Source: CAZAYY01 sp964489525 (GTDB lineage Bacteria > Chloroflexota > Anaerolineae > Anaerolineales > JABWBV01). Taken from it: DNA of 64,000 nucleotides. The position numbers and the translations under genes were made by a program. Where the stretch lies: the NCBI GenBank assembly GCA_964489525.1, contig CAZAYY010000014.1:41667-105666 (forward strand), written 5' to 3'. Below are positions 46,160 through 56,700 of the stretch, piece after piece (position 1 is the stretch's first letter; each line of letters opens with the position of its first letter). The notes beneath the pieces were generated by a model. It made no database searches and was not told the origin of the DNA. It saw only the letters and a list, made by a program, of their open reading frames with translations.

Positions 46160-47551
46160 CTAATCCGCAATCAACTTTCCGCCTATGGGTTCAAAATGGG
46201 CGGTGAAGTGGCGCAGCACTTCGGGGGCGTGGGTCATTTGCACACCCTGGATTTTTTCCCGGATGGAATTGACGTACAGCAGTACCTCCGCCAGGTAATC
46301 CACATGGCTTTGGGTGTACACCCGCCGGGGGAAAGCCAGCCGCACCAGCTCCATCGCCGCCGGAATTTCCGAGCCATCGGGTTGGTGGCCAAACATCACC
46401 GAGCCAATTTCCACCGAGCGCACCCCGCCTTCCAGGTACAGCGCACATGAAAGCGCCCAGGCCGGGTACTGCGCTTGTGGAATGTGCGGCAGCAGGTTTT
46501 TGGCGTCCACATAAATGGCGTGCCCGCCGGTGGGCTGGACGATGGGAATCCCGGCTTTGGTTAAAATGTCGCCCAGGTAAGCCACAGAGCGAATCCGGTA
46601 GCGCAGGTAATCGGGGTCAAGCGCTTCATACAGCCCAACGGCAATCGCTTCCAGGTCGTAGCCAGCCAGCCCGCCGTAGGTTACATACCCCTCGGTCAGG
46701 ATCAGCATGTTTTTGCAGCGTTCGGCCAGCGGCGTGTCGTTCATGGCCAGGAAGCCGCCAATGTTGGCCATACCATCTTTCTTGGCACTCATCGTGCAGC
46801 CATCGGCATAGCTGAACATCTCCCGGGCGATTTCAATCGGGGCGCATTCCAGGCAGTGTTCTTCGCGGGTGTGGATAAACCAGGCATTTTCGGCAAAGCG
46901 GCAGGCATCCAAAAACAGCGGGATACCGTACTTGTGGCAAATTTCGCTGGCGGCTTTGATGTTGGCCATGCTGACGGGCTGCCCGCCGCCCGAGTTGTTG
47001 GTGACGGTAATCATCGCCAGGGGCACTTTGCCGGGGTTTTCCACAATCACCCGTTCGAGCATTTCAAGGTTGATGTTGCCCTTGAAGGGGTGTTGGGTTT
47101 GCGGCTGGCGTCCTTCCGGGATGGGGATATCCAGCGCAGTGGCTTTGCGGTATTCAATGTTGGCCCGCGTGGTGTCGAAATGGGTGTTGTTGGGCACAAT
47201 ATCCCCCGGCTTGAGCAGCGAACCGAATAAAATGCGCTCGGCTGCCCGGCCCTGGTGGGTGGGGATGACATGCTGGAACCCGGTGATGTCGCGCACGGCA
47301 GATTCGAACGCGAAAAAAGAGCGCGCCCCGGCGTAGGATTCATCCCCTTTCATCATGCCCGCCCACTGTTGGGACGACATGGCCCCTGTCCCCGAGTCGG
47401 TCAGCAGGTCAATCAAAACATCTTCAGCCTTCAGCAGAAACAAGTTGTAATGGGCTGCTTTGAGCGCGGCAGCCCGTTGTTCTGGTGTGGTTTGCCGGAT
47501 CGGTTCCACGGTTTTGATGCGGAACGGTTCAATGATGGTCTTGAATTTCAT
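46160..47551 (-). CDS. tnaA: Tryptophanase (PLP-dependent beta-eliminating lyase)
   Basis: 463 residues, usual for the family. It splits tryptophan to indole, pyruvate and ammonia. The PLP lysine is K258 in MSAKKDGMANIGGF. YGGLAGYDLEA and EVLRHFTAHFEPI are family landmarks. The close relative tyrosine phenol-lyase has Arg (R381) in the substrate pocket within MERG; here the matching stretch reads VEIG with I382, as in tryptophanases. The ATG at 47551 has GGAGGAG just upstream. It stands alone and is convergent with the fumarase genes. Confidence 0.9.
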   Translation of the reverse strand: MKFKTIIEPFRIKTVEPIRQTTPEQRAAALKAAHYNLFLLKAEDVLIDLLTDSGTGAMSSQQWAGMMKGDESYAGARSFFAFESAVRDITGFQHVIPTHQGRAAERILFGSLLKPGDIVPNNTHFDTTRANIEYRKATALDIPIPEGRQPQTQHPFKGNINLEMLERVIVENPGKVPLAMITVTNNSGGGQPVSMANIKAASEICHKYGIPLFLDACRFAENAWFIHTREEHCLECAPIEIAREMFSYADGCTMSAKKDGMANIGGFLAMNDTPLAERCKNMLILTEGYVTYGGLAGYDLEAIAVGLYEALDPDYLRYRIRSVAYLGDILTKAGIPIVQPTGGHAIYVDAKNLLPHIPQAQYPAWALSCALYLEGGVRSVEIGSVMFGHQPDGSEIPAAMELVRLAFPRRVYTQSHVDYLAEVLLYVNSIREKIQGVQMTHAPEVLRHFTAHFEPIGGKLIAD

Positions 47552-47660
47552 GGGGGCTCCTCCTGATTGTGCTGCTTCCTGAAGCAAATAAATTAACCCC
47601 GGGGGGTGGGGATGAAGTGCGACAATAATTGTACCACCTGGCCCAAATTGCCCGGCGCGA

Positions 47661-47666
47661 TATAAT
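47661..47666 (+). promoter_or_regulatory. Candidate -10 box (TATAAT) of surE
   Basis: A TATAAT lies 37 nt before the surE ATG. The -35 is not obvious. Confidence 0.5.
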
Positions 47667-47703
47667 TCCACGGCACGAATCTTGAAAGAAAAGAGGTTTC
47701 TCT

Positions 47704-48471
47704 ATGCATATTGTTGTCACCAATGATGATGGCGTTCGCGCCCCCGGTTTGCTGGCTTTGGTAGAGGCCATGCAGTCGCTTGGCAGCGTAACGGTTGTAG
47801 CTCCCGACCGCAACTGGTCGGCTTCCGGGCATGTTAAAACCATGTCGCGGCCGCTGCGCGTCCACCGGGTTAAACTGGCCAATGGTGTTGATGCCTTCGC
47901 ATCCGACGGGGCGCCCTCTGATTGTGTTTGCCTGGCCCTTCTTGGGATTGCCCAAGGCAAGGTAGACCTGGTGGTTTCGGGCATCAACCCCCACGCCAAC
48001 CTGGGGCATGATGTCACCTACTCCGGCACAGTTACCGCCGCCATGGAGGCTGTCATCAGCGGTGTTCCCGGGGTTGCCTTTTCCCTGGATACCCACGAAG
48101 ATGACGACAGCCGGATTGACTACACCACAGCCAGCCAGGTGGCCCGTCAGTTTGTTGAAAAGCTGCTCAAGCAGCCTTTGCAGCCCCAAACCCTCTTAAG
48201 TGTCAACATTCCTTACCTGCCTATGGAGCAAATCAAAGGCTGGATGGCCACCCGCCAGGGCCTGCGCATTTACCGCGACCGCCTCGACACCCGAAAAGAC
48301 CCGCGCGGCAGGGAATATTACTGGATTGGTGGCGACGCCCCCACCGGAGTCCCCGAAAACGGCACCGATGTTGGCGCGCTCGCCCAGGGCTTTGTGTCGG
48401 TTACTCCGTTGATGTTGGACCTGACCCATTACCCCGCCCTCAACGCCCTGGATGGCCTGCTGCAGGGTTAA
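47704..48471 (+). CDS. surE: 5'/3'-nucleotidase SurE
   Basis: 255 residues, normal length. Metal-binding NDDG at 7-10, APDRNWSASG, SGTPSDC-like SDGAPSDC and VSGINPHANLGHDVTYSGTV are diagnostic. It hydrolyses nucleoside monophosphates and short polyphosphates in stress survival. GAGG precedes the ATG. Confidence 0.96.
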   Translation: MHIVVTNDDGVRAPGLLALVEAMQSLGSVTVVAPDRNWSASGHVKTMSRPLRVHRVKLANGVDAFASDGAPSDCVCLALLGIAQGKVDLVVSGINPHANLGHDVTYSGTVTAAMEAVISGVPGVAFSLDTHEDDDSRIDYTTASQVARQFVEKLLKQPLQPQTLLSVNIPYLPMEQIKGWMATRQGLRIYRDRLDTRKDPRGREYYWIGGDAPTGVPENGTDVGALAQGFVSVTPLMLDLTHYPALNALDGLLQG

Positions 48472-48518
48472 AGCCGCCTGAACTCGCCGGGTCCGAAGCA
48501 ATCTCTCCCCTGCCTGTA

Positions 48519-48651
48519 TCATTCCCGGCGGCGCAGCCGAGAGGAATCTTGCGCAATGAGGAAAGGTTTCTCGGTGGTACGGGCGGACGGCGTCCGCCCC
48601 TACCGGAGGGCGTAACCCCCGCATGTCGTTGCGAGCGCAGCGAAGCAACCT
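48519..48651. repeat. Cluster of three dispersed repeats
   Basis: The stretch 48472-48886 has no credible gene. TCATTCCCGGCGGCGCAGCCG-type element (48519-48550), GGGCGGACGGCGTCCGCCC palindrome (48581-48599) and the 30-bp repeat starting CATGTCGTTGCGAGC (48622-48651) lie in a row. Relatives are at 26923, 26444 and 25771. Confidence 0.85.
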
Positions 48652-48665
48652 CGTGTTTCCAGGTC

Positions 48666-48762
48666 AAACCGGCTTTGAAATCCGGTTTACACCGAGAACC
48701 ACAGAGAGAAAATACGGAGAGCCACCTTAAATATCTCGGTGGCTCTCCGTGTTTCTCTGTGG
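48666..48762. repeat. Small hairpin followed by a long imperfect inverted repeat
   Basis: AAACCGG (48666-48672) pairs with 48682-48688. CCACAGAGAG... (48699-48726) pairs with 48738-48762 around an 11-nt loop with a few mismatches. The second could fold into a ~25-bp hairpin. Confidence 0.8.
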
Positions 48763-48886
48763 CCCTCTGTGTAATCTGAACTACAAATTCCCGTAGATCG
48801 CTGGTTTTCGCGCTCTTCCTGCTGCGAATGCCCATGATGTCATTCAAAACGGAGATTAGATTCTATTTAACCAAATCCTACCTCAC

Positions 48887-48915
48887 TTGACGCTGGTTAT
48901 CCCTGATGTTATGAT
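48887..48915 (+). promoter_or_regulatory. Sigma-70-type promoter
   Basis: TTGACG (48887-48892), 17-nt spacer, TATGAT (48910-48915), 23 nt before the ATG of the peptidase gene. The best plus-strand promoter in the window. Confidence 0.8.
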
Positions 48916-48938
48916 GGATTGACGGAGCAAAAACCAAA

Positions 48939-50216
48939 ATGTCGATTGCTGACGAGTTTCCACTCGCCGATGATGAGGAAGGCCGGCCCCAACCGGAATC
49001 CCAACCCTCCCCAAATACGCCAACTTCTCCAGATGTGAATTCCACAGGCTGGCAGGCTTTACCCAACCGTTTGCGCGAAGCAGGCAAAGCCGGTCCTGTT
49101 TTGCGTTATGGTACCCACGCCCTGGCGCTTGCGTTGGTGTTGGCCGTTCTGTTGGGCCTTCGCTATTACTACGCCCAGGCGGGTGAGGCGTTTGTTGAAC
49201 TGCCGGAACGTTCAGCCCAGGCCGCCAGCGTTTCCAGTGCCGCGGTAATTGTGGGCGCTTTTGAAGCGGCTGGCAGCCAGGTAGATACCCTTCTTCAGGT
49301 AAATCTCCCAGGCTGGCAGACCGACCCAGGTGCCCTGGACGGCGGCATCCCGCGCTACGCGGTGCTCCACACCACCATTCCCAGCCGGGCGCGGGTGGAC
49401 GTGATTACCTACACGGTGCAGGCTGGTGATACCGTTTTTGGGATCGCCTCTAACTTTGGGCTTAACCCGGAAACGATTTTCTGGGGCAACCGTGAAACCC
49501 TGAACGACAACCCCCACTCCCTGCGGGAGGGTATGGTTTTGAATATTTTGCCCATCGATGGAACCTACCACAAGTGGACTGAAGGCGAAAACCTGCGCCG
49601 CGTGGCCGAGTTTTACGGTGTGGACCCGCTAACTGTGGTGGAATACCCCGGCAACCGCCTGGACGCCTACACCTTTAACCTCGATACCCCCAACCTGGAA
49701 GCGGGTTCTTTCTTAATCATTCCTGGTGGGCGGCGCGAGTTCATTGATTGGGGGCCGCCGCGCATCACCCGCACCAATCCCGCTGTGGCCCGCACCTATG
49801 GCCCTGGCTTTTGCGGCTCGATTGCCGATGGGGCGGTTGGCAATGGCACCTTTATCTGGCCCACCACAGCCACTTACCTCTCAGGCTACGATTTCAACCC
49901 CGCCGCCAACCACCCAGGCATTGACATTGCCGGGAGCACCGGCAACGCCATCTACGCAGTGGACGCGGGTGTGGTCGTTTATGCGGGCTGGTCCGATTAT
50001 GGCTATGGCTTCCTGGTGGTTTTAGACCACGGCAACGGCTGGCAGTCCCTCTACGCCCACCTCAGCTCCTATTATGTAGAATGTGGGCAGAGCGTGTTCC
50101 AGGGAACCAATATTGCCGCATTGGGCAGCACGGGCAACTCCACCGGCCCGCACCTGCATTTTGAATTGATGTATGGCACTGTCAAAGTGAATCCCTGGAA
50201 TTACATGAGCCCATAA
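48939..50216 (+). CDS. Membrane-anchored LysM and M23 metallopeptidase
   Basis: 425 residues. A cytoplasmic Pro/Glu-rich N-terminus precedes one membrane segment (~58-76), a LysM domain (YTVQAGDTVFGIASNFGLNPE, ~165-210), a second LysM-like segment (WTEGENLRRVAEFYGVDP) and a C-terminal M23 domain with zinc ligands H325 and D329 (HPGID) and HLHFE near 405. It should cut peptidoglycan cross-bridges. CGGAG lies upstream. Confidence 0.92.
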   Translation: MSIADEFPLADDEEGRPQPESQPSPNTPTSPDVNSTGWQALPNRLREAGKAGPVLRYGTHALALALVLAVLLGLRYYYAQAGEAFVELPERSAQAASVSSAAVIVGAFEAAGSQVDTLLQVNLPGWQTDPGALDGGIPRYAVLHTTIPSRARVDVITYTVQAGDTVFGIASNFGLNPETIFWGNRETLNDNPHSLREGMVLNILPIDGTYHKWTEGENLRRVAEFYGVDPLTVVEYPGNRLDAYTFNLDTPNLEAGSFLIIPGGRREFIDWGPPRITRTNPAVARTYGPGFCGSIADGAVGNGTFIWPTTATYLSGYDFNPAANHPGIDIAGSTGNAIYAVDAGVVVYAGWSDYGYGFLVVLDHGNGWQSLYAHLSSYYVECGQSVFQGTNIAALGSTGNSTGPHLHFELMYGTVKVNPWNYMSP

Positions 50217-50242
50217 AGGGTTCAAAACGGCTTCGGGTTGTC

Positions 50243-50273
50243 AAAAATCATGCTACTGGGCATGATTTTTTTT
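50243..50273 (+). terminator. Rho-independent terminator
   Basis: AAAAATCATGC (50243-50253) pairs with 50260-50270 and the T-run continues to 50273, between the peptidase and transporter genes. Confidence 0.85.
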
Positions 50274-50287
50274 GTTGAGAGGACTTG

Positions 50288-51196
50288 ATGATTCATCGCT
50301 ACCGCACATCACCCATGCGCGCTTACCTGGGGCTTGCCATTGGCATCGCCAGCCTGGCTTTCTCTGCCATTTTTGTCCGCTGGGCAGATGCCCCTGGTGT
50401 AATCACTGCCTTCTACCGAATGGCCATTGCTGCTGTGCTGCTGGCGCTGCCCTTTGCCCGGCGGGTGCAGTCCAGGGGTGCGCTTTCCCGCCGGGGGGTG
50501 GGATTTGCTGTGTTGGGCGGGGTGTTGTTTGCTGCCGACCTGGGGTTGTGGACCGAAGGGGTGCGCCTGGCTGGCGCAACCAACCCGACCTTGCTGTCCA
50601 ACACTGCCCCCCTTTGGGTTGGTTTGGGAGCGTTTGTGTTTTTTAAAGAGCGGCTTAACAAGGTGTTTTGGGCCGGGCTGTTCCTGGCTGGTTTGGGCTC
50701 GGCAGTCATCCTGGGGTTGGATAACCTGCAGGGCCTGGGCTGGAATGTCGGTTCGCTGTTGGGGCTGCTTTCCGGCGTGTTTTATGGCGGGTACTACCTG
50801 GCGGCCCAGCGCGGCCGCGAAACGCTCGACCCGCTGGCCTATGTCTGGTTGGCGGCTGCGGTTTCGGCATTGGTTTTGTTTTTCACTGCGCTGCTCCTTC
50901 GCCATCCCTTCACCGGGTACAGTGCGTTTACCTACCTCAGTTTTTTGATGGCCGGGGTGATTACCCAGGTGGTTGGATACCTGGCCATCAACGATGCCCT
51001 GGGCCGCCTGCCCGCTTCAATTGTCTCTGCGACCATGCTTGGTCAGCCCGTGGCTACCGCCTTGCTCGCCTACCCCATTTTGGGCGAACGCTTCAGCGCG
51101 CTGCAAATTGCCGGGGGTGTGGCCGTGTTGGCCGGGGTTTTCCTGGTTCACCGCAGCCGCAGCAAGCGCGAGCATGCTGGCCATCCCCCGAAATAA
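50288..51196 (+). CDS. EamA/DMT-family transporter
   Basis: 302 residues with ten predicted membrane segments in two EamA repeats (SLAFSAIFVRWADAPGVITAFYRM in the first, ATMLGQPVATALLAYPILGE in the second). These carry amino acids, metabolites or drugs; the substrate cannot be read. The ATG at 50288 follows GAGAGGA; a TTG one codon earlier is possible. Confidence 0.9.
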   Translation: MIHRYRTSPMRAYLGLAIGIASLAFSAIFVRWADAPGVITAFYRMAIAAVLLALPFARRVQSRGALSRRGVGFAVLGGVLFAADLGLWTEGVRLAGATNPTLLSNTAPLWVGLGAFVFFKERLNKVFWAGLFLAGLGSAVILGLDNLQGLGWNVGSLLGLLSGVFYGGYYLAAQRGRETLDPLAYVWLAAAVSALVLFFTALLLRHPFTGYSAFTYLSFLMAGVITQVVGYLAINDALGRLPASIVSATMLGQPVATALLAYPILGERFSALQIAGGVAVLAGVFLVHRSRSKREHAGHPPK

Positions 51197-51271
51197 GGGG
51201 GCATAGCCGACCCTTGTTTGGGTTACGAAATGGTTTCAAATCAAAATTTTCTAGCCAATGGAGATAACCAT

Positions 51272-51595
51272 ATGACCGGACCTGTTTATGCACTCAACCT
51301 GTTTGATATTTCAAGTAAAGAAGAATACCTGGCTTACTCCCGGCGTTCGGCCAGGGAAGTGCAGGCCCACGGCGGGCGGGTGGTTGCTTTGGGTAAGTTT
51401 CGCGAAAGCGTTACCGGGGATATTGAGCCCCGAAGCGTGCTCATCCTGGTCGAATGGGAGTCGCGCGAAGCGTTCGAAAGCTATCGCACTGACCCCGCCC
51501 TGCAGGACCTGCACCCCCACCGGGTCCAGGGATCCAGCCGCTATATCTGGCATCTGTTTGATAAGCTGCCCGACCTGCGGCCTCTGCTGAAGTAA
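51272..51595 (+). CDS. Small DUF1330-like protein
   Basis: 107 residues with the pattern of a dimeric alpha/beta-barrel fold: YALNLFDISSKEEYLAYSRR, VLILVEWESREAFESYRTDP. GGAG before the ATG at 51272. Function unknown; such proteins are often small stress or degradative enzymes. Confidence 0.75.
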   Translation: MTGPVYALNLFDISSKEEYLAYSRRSAREVQAHGGRVVALGKFRESVTGDIEPRSVLILVEWESREAFESYRTDPALQDLHPHRVQGSSRYIWHLFDKLPDLRPLLK

Positions 51596-51625
51596 ACCGC
51601 CCATTTTTGTGCTCAGGCCTTTTCG

Positions 51626-51810
51626 GGGCGCCGCTGTACCCGGCGCCCATCCGTTTTGCCGCGAATTGCGCAAATTTTCGCAAAAGATGGGGTGGGTGAA
51701 AGACCACCTGGGTATTAAATATACCCCTGTGCCCCTGCAGGCCAACCGCCCCTACTTGCGGATAACACAGGGTTGACCCTCTCATAAAGGGTGCGCCGTA
51801 CCCGGCACCC
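51626..51810. repeat. Two related GGGYGCC palindromes in a gene-free stretch
   Basis: GGGCGCCGCTGTACCCGGCGCCC-type hairpin at 51626-51648 and GGGTGC...GCACCC at 51789-51810, both with GTACCCGG in the middle. The stretch 51596-52092 otherwise holds no credible gene. Confidence 0.75.
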
Positions 51811-52092
51811 ATTGGGGGGAGGTGGCCGGCAGGCCGGAGGGGGTTCTCCAATTGTGTATTCTTGGTCCAAAATTCGTGGATGGTGAACTGACCGCCTCCG
51901 GCTGCGTCGGTTTTCCAGTGTGCCGCTTCAAGATTTGTGCTTGACCCGATCATCCCCTCATCATGCCATTGACTGCGAAAAATGATACACTTTCTTTAAC
52001 AACCTAACCCCACCCGTGTTGAAGATCGGGCGGGATGGGTGAGTGGATCTCACCCTTTTATCAAAACCTTTTTATAATCAAAGGAAAAAACG

Positions 52093-53466
52093 ATGAGCCA
52101 GACCATTCCCTGGCAGCCGGGGCACAGCGATGCCCCCCTGCCTCCCCTTGTCCCCGGCCTGCCCGTCTTGGGCAGTGCACTGCCCATGATGAAAGACCCG
52201 CTGCGTTTCCTGGTGGAGCAGCACCATAAGCATGGCCCCGTGTTCCGCGTCCAGGCCGCAAACCGGCGGTTCACCGTGCTGGCTGGCCTCCAGGTTAACC
52301 AGTTCATGGCTCGCGAAGGCGACGCCTACCTGAGCGGGCGCGATTCCTGGCACGTTTTTGCCAGGGAAGTGGATTCCAAATATTTCCTGGCGATGATTGA
52401 CGGCGAAGACCACTCGCGCATGCGCAAGGTGCTGAAGAAGCCCTACTCGCGCGCCAATATCCTCACCAAATTGCCTGAAGTGGTGGACCTCGCCCGCCAG
52501 TATACCCAACCCTGGCAGGCCGGCTCGCAGTTCGTGGTGTTCCCCACCATGCAGCGCATGATCGCTGAACAAATCGGCACCATGCTGTTGGGCAAAGGCC
52601 CTGGCGAAATCTTCCCGGATTTTGTGGTCTTCATGCAAACCCTGCTTAACGCCGTCCTGGGCCAGTGGCCGCAGTTCATGTTGAAAATGCCGCGCTACCA
52701 ACGCGCCAAAGCCCGCGTGATGGCACTCGCCGCGGATATGCTGGCTCGCCACCGCAGCGCTGAAACCCCACCCGCCGACCCCGACCTGGTAGACTACCTG
52801 CTCAACGCCTCTAAAGAAAACCCCGACATTTTCACCGAGTCTGAACTGCTGCTGGGCGCGCTGGGACCGTACCTGGCCGGTATTGACACCGCCGCCGGCA
52901 CTTCTTCCTTCATGCTCTATGCCCTGATGAAAAACCCCGGCGTGGTCGAACGCCTGCTTCCGGAGATTGACGCAGCCTTTGCCCGCGGCCCGTTGACCCC
53001 AGAAGTGGTGCGCGGCATGGAACTGCTGCACGCCGCCACGCTTGAAAGCCTGCGCATGTACCCGGTGGCTCCCATGCTGCCGCGCACGGTGGTCCAGCCC
53101 TTTGAGTTTGCCGGTCACCGCCTGGAAGTGGGCGAACCCGTCATGCTGGCCAATGGAGTGGTGCATTTTGACCCGAAGATCTACACCAACCCGGACACCT
53201 TCGACATAGACCGCATGCTCGACCCGCGCAAAGAACACCGCGTGGCGGGTGCCCTCGCTCCCTATGGCCTGGGCGCCCACACCTGCGCCGGGGCGGGTTT
53301 TGCTGAAGTCGAAATCCTGGTGACGGTGGCTACCCTGCTGCACGATTTTCATCTTGAACTGGCCAACCCGGCCTACGAACTGCGCACAACTTTCAGCCCC
53401 TCCCCCGCCCCCGACACCAACTTCCAAATCCGCGTCCAAGGTCGCAGGAAATCATCAAGTATTTAA
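52093..53466 (+). CDS. Cytochrome P450
   Basis: 457 residues. I-helix AGIDTAAGTS near 260, ExxR with E318 and R321 in ATLESLRMYP, and heme loop YGLGAHTCAG with Cys ligand C398 (first aromatic is Tyr instead of Phe). It is a monooxygenase; the substrate is not predictable. AAAGGA lies upstream of the ATG. No ferredoxin or reductase is adjacent, so redox partners are elsewhere. Confidence 0.94.
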   Translation: MSQTIPWQPGHSDAPLPPLVPGLPVLGSALPMMKDPLRFLVEQHHKHGPVFRVQAANRRFTVLAGLQVNQFMAREGDAYLSGRDSWHVFAREVDSKYFLAMIDGEDHSRMRKVLKKPYSRANILTKLPEVVDLARQYTQPWQAGSQFVVFPTMQRMIAEQIGTMLLGKGPGEIFPDFVVFMQTLLNAVLGQWPQFMLKMPRYQRAKARVMALAADMLARHRSAETPPADPDLVDYLLNASKENPDIFTESELLLGALGPYLAGIDTAAGTSSFMLYALMKNPGVVERLLPEIDAAFARGPLTPEVVRGMELLHAATLESLRMYPVAPMLPRTVVQPFEFAGHRLEVGEPVMLANGVVHFDPKIYTNPDTFDIDRMLDPRKEHRVAGALAPYGLGAHTCAGAGFAEVEILVTVATLLHDFHLELANPAYELRTTFSPSPAPDTNFQIRVQGRRKSSSI

Positions 53467-53543
53467 GCCCTCTGCATCCCCTCTGGTAGGGGCGGGCCCC
53501 AGTGCATCGGAAACAATCCCCACCCACCCATCCCCCTATCTTC

Positions 53544-53609
53544 TCCCCGCCCCAAAGCCTGGGGCGGGGATGGGGGTGGGGTTGGAGTGTTAGAACCGCA
53601 GGTTCTAAC
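53544..53609. repeat. GC-rich palindrome, third copy, plus hairpin
   Basis: TCCCCGCCCCA (53544-53554) is mirrored at 53560-53570. GTTAGAACC (53589-53597) is mirrored at 53601-53609. It shares GGGGGTGG and GGAGTGTTA with the copy at 4082. Confidence 0.75.
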
Positions 53610-53665
53610 AACATTTACGCGCACCCCCAGGAAAAAAAGGGGATATGGACCTCAAAAATCCATGT

Positions 53666-53671
53666 TATAAT
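53666..53671 (+). promoter_or_regulatory. Candidate -10 box (TATAAT)
   Basis: TATAAT 55 nt before the ATG at 53727. The -35 is unclear. Confidence 0.5.
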
Positions 53672-53726
53672 CGCGCCATCGTTCCATTTTATTTGAAAAT
53701 TTAATCCAAAAGGCAAGGCATATCCG

Positions 53727-56700
53727 ATGTCTGGACCCTCCAATACACCTGCTGAAAAGGGCAAAACTAACGTCCCTGCAAACAAAACTCCGCAGCCTTC
53801 TACCCCGGCTTTTGGTGAACTGACCGGGTTGGGGGCAGAGCAAGGCGAGCTTGCCCCAGGGGTACAGCTTGTTCCGGGCACCACCCAAACCGACCTGCCG
53901 CAGCATTCTTCAGCCCGCGGCATCCGCCAGCAGGCTGCTTTCCAGGCGCAGCAGCAGGTGGGCAACGCCGCCTTGCAGTTAGCCGTCCAGGGCACAGCCC
54001 GCGCCCATTCCCAGCCCCAACCCATCCAGCTCCAGCCCGCCCCGGCCCCAGCGCCTGCCGCAGGCGGCAGCCCGGCCCGCACGATGACCAGCGGCAACAC
54101 CTTTCAGCATGGCTCATACACCCTGAGCACCGACGCAGTGGCCATGCGCAAATTGATTGAAGACATCGCTACCGAAAAAGGGATCAAGGGTGCCCGTCAG
54201 TTTGTTTATGGTGAGTTTGCTGCCACCGTCAGCGACCTGGAAGCCCGCGAAGGCGGCTCTGGTGCCAGCGCTGGGTCTTCTTCCGGCGTTTCAGCCAGCA
54301 CGGATGATTTGGAAACCCTGCGCGCGATCCGCACTGTGCTGCAAACCCAGTTTAAGGATTTTGAAACTTCCTCGGCTCAATTCCTCAAAGATTTTGAAGG
54401 CTCTGCGCATGGTGTGGTTTGGAACATGCTGCAGGGCAGTGAAGAAAAGTTGATGAAAGAAGCCGAGCGCTATGGTCTGACAGGTGGTTTTGGTTCACTC
54501 AACCCATTTGAAGTGCAAACCGGCGCGGCGGTGGAAACCGAAAACAACAAAGAACTTGCGGGGGCGGCCGGGCAGATGATGGCCCTGCGCCAGGAAGCGG
54601 ATAAGGCGATTGGCGAGCGTTCTGCCCTTTTCAAGCCCGACGATCCTTTTCGCCTGTTTGTAGATAAAGATAAAGAGAACGCGCTTACCACCAAAATCAA
54701 CGAAAACGAAGAAAAAATCAACCAGATTGTCAGCCAGTATCCCATCCTGGCTGGCTATAAAGACCCGGAAAAGAAAGCCCAACTGGCTACCATGTCCCAG
54801 GGCGGCGGGCAGGCAGCGCTGACCATCGGCCCGATGATTAAGACCCAGCTAGAAAATATCAAATTGGTGCGCGGCGGCCTGGAGCGCGGCCAGCTAAAAA
54901 TCTGGAACCTGCCGACCGTGGTGAAAGGTGCCAAGGGGCAAATGGGCCTGGGGCCGTCCACCCTGGGCAACAAGCTGGTGGATGATCACGCAGCCGAAAT
55001 TCAATCGGATGAAATGCTGGTTAACCTGGCGATTGGCGCGGTGACCATTGCCCTGGGTATTTTGGCTGCTGTGCCCACCGGCGGTGCGGGTGGGGCGGCG
55101 GTGATGGCAGGCGCTTCGGCGGTTTCTGCCGGGATCAGCACCTACCAGGCAGTTAACGCCCTGATGGATTACCAGCTTGCCAAAGCCGCCACCGCCACTG
55201 ACCCCGACAAAGCCAAGGCCATCTCTCAGGAAGACCCATCCTTGTTCTGGCTGGCGCTGGACATTGTCGGGATGATCGCCGATGTGCATGGCGCCCTGGC
55301 CGCTTTCCGGGCGATGGCGCCTCAGGTGCGCACCGTTTTATCCATTACCGAAGATTTCGAAAAAGTGGAAGACGGCCTGAAAACCTTCAAAGAGGGCTGC
55401 ACCAACGCCAAAGTGCCTGGCCTGTACGACCGGGTGGTCAGCCGCATTCGCTCCACCCTGGAAAAGAACAAAGATACGGTGGACGACCTCAAGAAACTTG
55501 CCCAGCAGCGGTATAACTCGCTGAGTGAAGCCGAAAAGGCCGACTTGCTTAAAGAGGGCATTACTGAAGAAAAGTTCGTTGCCCAAATGGGTGCAAATGC
55601 CCAACGCGATATCGTAATTTCTGGGGCAGAAGGCGTACGCCGCACCAAGATGGTATCCGAGCTAATGATGCCCAACAACCCCCAGATTGCGGCGGTGATT
55701 GCCGGCGACACCAAGGCCATGGATGCCTTGTTGAAGTCGCATGGCAACTGGCAGCAGTTGATGTCCCAGCTCAGCGCGGGTACGCCGGAGATGAAAGCAG
55801 CCGCTCAAAAAATGGTAGAACGCCGGGCAGGCATCTTAAAAGATATTGAAATGAAGTTTTTCGCTAAGCCTGCCGGCGGCGCCAGCACTGAGGCCGTCAG
55901 CGATGTGGATTTGATTGCCGAAAGCAAAGATGCTGGAAGTATGATGATCCAGGCCGAGGAGTATGTCAAAGGTTTTTACGGCGAAGGCTGGTCGGAAATT
56001 TTGCGCATGAACTTCTATACCATGGCCGACCGCCTGTTTATGTATGCCAAGGAGATGAAGGGGCTGCCTGCAGAGATGCGCGCTGGCCTGCTCAAAGACC
56101 TTTCCAAGCAAACCGACATGTACAATGTGGCCAAGATGCTCGAATATGCCAAGGGCGACAAGGCTGCGCTGAAGCGTGCCGAGGAATACGCCAAAACCCT
56201 GGGTGTGGATATCAATAACCCGGAAATCAAAAAACTGCTGACCATTTCCCACTCCGCCAAAGATCGGTTGAATGAGCGCAATCTGTTGTTGATTAAAGCG
56301 GATGAATTAATGCGCAAATACAATGCTTTGCCGCCCAACGCTTCTCCCCAGGAGCGCATGGCCCTGGCCAGGGAGATCAGCGAAAACCAGATGCGGGCCA
56401 ACTTCTTTACCGAAGAAGCCTACATTGGCCCGGGGGCAGCCCGGATGGTGGTTACCGGCGTGGACGTGGTCGGCTTCGAAGCCAAGATGGCCGTTACCTC
56501 CCAGCTTTCGATGATTTCTCACGAAATTGCCAAGTACGGCGGCAAAGTGGAGCTGGCCATGCGCGAGTACGAAATCTACAAGTACATCAACCGCTTTGCC
56601 GCCGCGGCGCGCAAGGCGGGCAGCAACCACCCCGGCCTGAATTTTTATGAAAACATGTCCGGGTTCTTGTATAAATCGGAACGGGCCGGCGCCAGCACGC

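Noticed and set aside
46160..47551. Tyrosine phenol-lyase
   Set aside because: The pocket position reads VEIG (I382) rather than MERG with Arg; tryptophanase fits better.
52078..53439. 453-residue minus-strand frame
   Set aside because: Antisense to the cytochrome P450, whose heme and ExxR motifs are unmistakable.
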